Shown here: one piece after another, positions 19,016 through 21,790 of the stretch
Layout of the letters: each line of letters begins with the position of its first letter
How positions within the stretch are numbered: position 1 is the stretch's first letter
NCBI GenBank assembly: GCA_029881855.1
Contig: JAOULU010000001.1
Coordinates: forward strand, 1-21,790
DNA from: Nitrosomonas sp.
GTDB taxonomy: Bacteria; Pseudomonadota; Gammaproteobacteria; Burkholderiales; Nitrosomonadaceae
Reading direction: 5' to 3'
Length of the DNA: 21,790 bases
The notes under the pieces: model-generated
Seen by the model: only the letters and a program-made list of their open reading frames with translations
Database searches by the model: none
What the model was told of the DNA's origin: nothing
Translations under genes and position numbers: made by a program

Positions 19016-20047
19016 CTACGGTATGTTAAATACCCAGTAACTACCGCTCTGGTACATTAATTGTAAGGCTTTCAGTTCCAATGGGGCATCTTTTTCTGTA
19101 AATGGAAGCATTTGGGCAAGCAGGGTCTCACTGCTTTGCGCGTCACTTAGGAAGAATACTCTAATTTCTGAGTCTGTGATGGATTGCAGGGTGTAAGTAT
19201 CAAAGTCGTTGTTCTTGAGCTGCACTTTCATTTGGTTGATCATGCCGTGCATGTTGCCCGTCAATGGAAGGTTTTGATACGCTACGCCGAGTTTGTCCGG
19301 GTATATGAGCCCCAGTTTGTACAGGTCGGTTGTATGAACAACGATGTAAGCTTCTCGTGGGGAGCCTACGAGTGCGCGTAGCTTGGCCGCACCTTCTTCA
19401 GGGGTGGCTGTCAGCGCTTGGGTAAATTGTTCAAATTGGTCACGTTCTTGTTGGCTTACGCTGCTCTGCCAGAATTTGCTTTCGTGGGCTTTTATGTCGC
19501 CGCTTTGTCCTGCCCAGTCTAATGGAACAACGAGGGGTTCGTTCATGTGGCTGGTAAAGAGTGTTTCGCGTCCTGTCAGTAGGTTTATTTGACGTGAGGT
19601 GTCCCACCAGGACAATATGAGGGCATCTTTTGAGGTGTGTTTGCTAATCGCCGTGGCCACCGCGCTCAGCTCAGAGAGCTTCCAGTCTAAGGTGTGGAGT
19701 ACTTCGTGTGTGTTGTTCTTCCAGTCAAGTAAAACGGGCGATGTGTTGCCTTTTTGCGCAAGTGTGAATGCCGCAATCGGCTTGTCTACGCCTTCTACTG
19801 ATACGTTGTATTGTTTGAGTTGTAGGTCTGGCCAGGCGTCAAGTTCTAGCTCCGGAAATGCTTTATTATCCCCTTCTTTTACCAGTTCATACTGGTAGGG
19901 TACAGGGACCGGAGAAAACCATAAGTAGGCAAACCAGCCTAGTAAAACTAAACCTCCCGTCACCAGGAGTATGCCTAATGACGGGAGTAGTTTGTCTCCC
20001 GATCGCGCCACTTTCGTGGTGCGACCGGTTGCGTCAGCGGGTATCAA
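19016..20047 (-). CDS. haoB: HaoB, conserved protein of the hydroxylamine oxidation cluster
   Basis: Protein of 343 residues encoded directly after hao in ammonia-oxidising betaproteobacteria. One hydrophobic segment (about 22-45, [20 protein letters not shown]) follows a short basic N-terminus, so it is predicted to be an inner-membrane protein with a periplasmic domain. No haem or cofactor motif is seen. Its function is not established; it has been suggested to help HAO assembly or act as a c-type partner, and nothing in the sequence decides this. No ATG is available: the likely start is TTG 20047, which overlaps the hao stop as TTGA. A downstream in-frame GTG at 20011 is the alternative. 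Coupled translation with hao is expected. Confidence 0.88.
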   Translation of the reverse strand: MIPADATGRTTKVARSGDKLLPSLGILLVTGGLVLLGWFAYLWFSPVPVPYQYELVKEGDNKAFPELELDAWPDLQLKQYNVSVEGVDKPIAAFTLAQKGNTSPVLLDWKNNTHEVLHTLDWKLSELSAVATAISKHTSKDALILSWWDTSRQINLLTGRETLFTSHMNEPLVVPLDWAGQSGDIKAHESKFWQSSVSQQERDQFEQFTQALTATPEEGAAKLRALVGSPREAYIVVHTTDLYKLGLIYPDKLGVAYQNLPLTGNMHGMINQMKVQLKNNDFDTYTLQSITDSEIRVFFLSDAQSSETLLAQMLPFTEKDAPLELKALQLMYQSGSYWVFNIP

Positions 20048-21756
20048 CCTTCGCTTTGCTTACGTTTGCGCCAACCTGCTAGTGCTAGTGTTCCTGCTAG
20101 CAGCATGCCGCCACCTAAGCCGCCCAGTGAGATCTGCTGCGCTGTGCTGTCTAGGTCAAGCAAGCTGGTCTTCTTGCCTTCAAGTTTCTTAACACGTGCT
20201 TGCAGTGCAACCATTTCACGTATACGGAAGTTTTCGTCTTGCACTTCAACATACGCACGGTTCATCGGTCCCCAACCTTCGGTATAAGTCCAACCACCTG
20301 GATTAACGTGGGCTAGACCAACGTGCATCTTAGCCAAGTCATTCTCTCCCATCTCTAGAACTTTAAGTTCCATTGAGGCCGGGTTGTTGCCTGATGACCA
20401 AAATAGTTGTGAGAAGATACCAAAACCTGGCTTCTCAGGAGCCGGTGGCGCAGGACGATTGGTCTTCTGACCAGCCAGCAAACCTTCATTGTACAGCGCC
20501 TCAACAACCGCATGCGCCTCTTGATATTTGTTCAGACCCGCTATGGTACCTTTGTCCATCAGGTCAAGGTAGGAACGCGCAAATCGCTCTGAGTGACATT
20601 GAGTACAGGTGATTACCCATGAGTCTAGGCGGTCTTCTGACCAGTCACTGGTGATGTTCTCTACAATGCCCGGCACAAACGGATAATTGGCCCAGCGAAC
20701 TTTTCTCACCATGTTGTGGCTATATTCGCCTTCATATTCCATGTGGCAACCCGCACAGGTCGGGGCACTTTGTCCACCCTTCTCATACGCGTCTTTCAGT
20801 TCTACGTCCCAGTTCCAGTCGTTACCCAGCATTGATACCATCTTGCCGTGCTTGGACATGGAGTACGCTTCCCAGTTGTTATGGTCAACACCACTGTGAC
20901 AGGTCGCGCAGGCTTCCGGCTTGCGAGATTCTGCCGCTGAGAATTCGTGACGGGTATGACAGGAGTCACATTTGTTTTGGTTGGTGTGGCACATGGAGCA
21001 GCCTTCGGCTACTTCTCGTTGTGGCATCGCCGCCCAAATGGTGGTCTCTACGTTCGCCGCATAGTCCAGCGCATGTGATGGACGACCATCTGGCCATTGT
21101 CCGTCAGGCCATATCATGGTGTCTCGCTCTGATTCGCGCTCGGCAAATTCTTGTAGGTGACAGGCGCCACATACGTCCGCCGTCGGCATGATCAGGTCTT
21201 TCGCATGATCAGCTTTCTTCTTGGTGTTGATCTCTACGTGACAGTCAATACAACCAACTTCCTTTAATGGCTCTTTGGCACCTAACTTACCTAATGAACG
21301 TAGGTTCTTCTCTACGTCTTCAAGTTTCGCCTTCTTGTAGTAAATCGGATCACTCGGCTTGAGATTACGTATCTTGTCTAGGTTCGAGTGGGTACTACGC
21401 TTCCACGCTTGTACCCATACCGGTGATTCGTCTGTATGACATTCAACACATTCTCCTCGGCCCGCTACTTCTCGCATCGAGGTCGGCGGGGTATAAAATG
21501 TCGCCGGATCTAAATACATGCTATAAGGTATCGGCTCCCAGTACTTCGCCATGCTGCCCGATCCCGCTCCCTGCGCAGGGTCCTTGTAACGCTTTACCAA
21601 CGCATCATACATCTGCTTCGGCGTCGTCTTGCCTCGATCAAGTTTCAGCGCCTTGTACGTCTCGTCCGGTACCGTCGGTATGTTCGCATGCGCAGCCGCT
21701 ACCAGCAGACCACTACATACAACCATAACTATCTTCAGCCATAGCTTGGAATACAT
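20044..21756 (-). CDS. hao: Hydroxylamine oxidoreductase (HAO)
   Basis: Periplasmic octahaem enzyme, trimeric in N. europaea, that oxidises hydroxylamine to nitric oxide/nitrite level products and sends electrons to c554. The precursor is 570 residues with a signal peptide cut after AHA (residue 24). Eight CXXCH sites are present: CVECH, CIDCH, CGACH, CSMCH, CDSCH, CATCH, CAGCH and CTQCH. The P460 site is CSMCH (C253/C256, mature 229/232), and the crosslinking tyrosine is Y491 (mature 467, in [10 protein letters not shown]). A C-terminal hydrophobic segment (about 542-562) precedes basic residues RKRK. ATG 21756 has AAGGAG 6 nt upstream and starts a proper signal peptide; an in-frame TTG at 21780 is not favoured. 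The promoter lies mostly outside the window. haoB follows with overlap. Confidence 0.98.
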   Translation of the reverse strand: MYSKLWLKIVMVVCSGLLVAAAHANIPTVPDETYKALKLDRGKTTPKQMYDALVKRYKDPAQGAGSGSMAKYWEPIPYSMYLDPATFYTPPTSMREVAGRGECVECHTDESPVWVQAWKRSTHSNLDKIRNLKPSDPIYYKKAKLEDVEKNLRSLGKLGAKEPLKEVGCIDCHVEINTKKKADHAKDLIMPTADVCGACHLQEFAERESERDTMIWPDGQWPDGRPSHALDYAANVETTIWAAMPQREVAEGCSMCHTNQNKCDSCHTRHEFSAAESRKPEACATCHSGVDHNNWEAYSMSKHGKMVSMLGNDWNWDVELKDAYEKGGQSAPTCAGCHMEYEGEYSHNMVRKVRWANYPFVPGIVENITSDWSEDRLDSWVITCTQCHSERFARSYLDLMDKGTIAGLNKYQEAHAVVEALYNEGLLAGQKTNRPAPPAPEKPGFGIFSQLFWSSGNNPASMELKVLEMGENDLAKMHVGLAHVNPGGWTYTEGWGPMNRAYVEVQDENFRIREMVALQARVKKLEGKKTSLLDLDSTAQQISLGGLGGGMLLAGTLALAGWRKRKQSEG

Positions 21757-21790
21757 CTCTCTCTCCTTTTTCCGTTCCAAAATGATTTCT

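Noticed and set aside
19184..21728. Many plus-strand open frames of 65-119 codons opposite hao and haoB
   Set aside because: The minus strand encodes well-identified HAO and HaoB, and the higher GC there leaves antisense frames open by chance. None shows a family motif.

Overview
The window is a piece of a betaproteobacterial ammonia-oxidiser chromosome, almost certainly Nitrosomonas or a close relative. The right end carries the whole hydroxylamine-oxidation cluster on the minus strand: hydroxylamine oxidoreductase (hao), haoB, cytochrome c554 (cycA) and tetrahaem cytochrome cM552 (cycB). The predicted HAO precursor is 570 residues. With a 24-residue signal peptide removed, its P460 ligands fall at mature Cys229, Cys232 and Tyr467, the positions known from N. 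europaea. Most of the window is AT-rich; the hao end is visibly richer in GC.

Layout, left to right. 1-472 (minus): N-terminal part of a TetR-family regulator, cut by the window edge. 566-982: small RDD-family membrane protein. 1211-2146: membrane protein with a GGDEF domain whose catalytic motif is lost but whose RxxD inhibitory site is kept, followed by a 71-nt nested palindrome. 2430-8065: ftsK-lolA-rarA-serS, a conserved housekeeping order in beta/gammaproteobacteria (DNA translocation at division, lipoprotein carriage, replication-fork maintenance, seryl-tRNA charging). 8109-8816: helical protein resembling DUF6781. 9000-10037: membrane fatty-acid desaturase with a perfect FNR/ANR-type palindrome upstream. 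10115-11002 (minus): rdgC. 11146-14571 (minus): a GlrK/QseE-type histidine kinase, a QseG-like lipoprotein and a sigma-54-dependent GlrR/QseF-type regulator, tightly packed. 14728-15060: DUF2007 protein with a C-terminal zinc ribbon. 15061-15379: decayed remnant of tex. 15601-17073 (minus): RhlE-like DEAD-box helicase. 17074-17514: a non-coding stretch with a strong hairpin terminator. 17515-21756 (minus): cycB, cycA, haoB, hao.

How the genes work together. HAO oxidises hydroxylamine in the periplasm, c554 takes the electrons, and membrane-anchored cM552 is thought to pass them to the quinone pool. HaoB is co-encoded and of unproven function. hao and haoB overlap by 4 nt (TTGA). cycA has its own good -35/-10 pair and a near-perfect ribosome binding site, so cycAB can probably be transcribed apart from hao-haoB.

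No clearly new multi-gene system stands out. The observations most worth a second look are the tex remnant, the FNR-type site before an oxygen-dependent desaturase, the degenerate GGDEF protein, the palindrome after it, and the repeat-encoded acidic tail of cM552. No rRNA, tRNA, CRISPR array or insertion sequence was seen.
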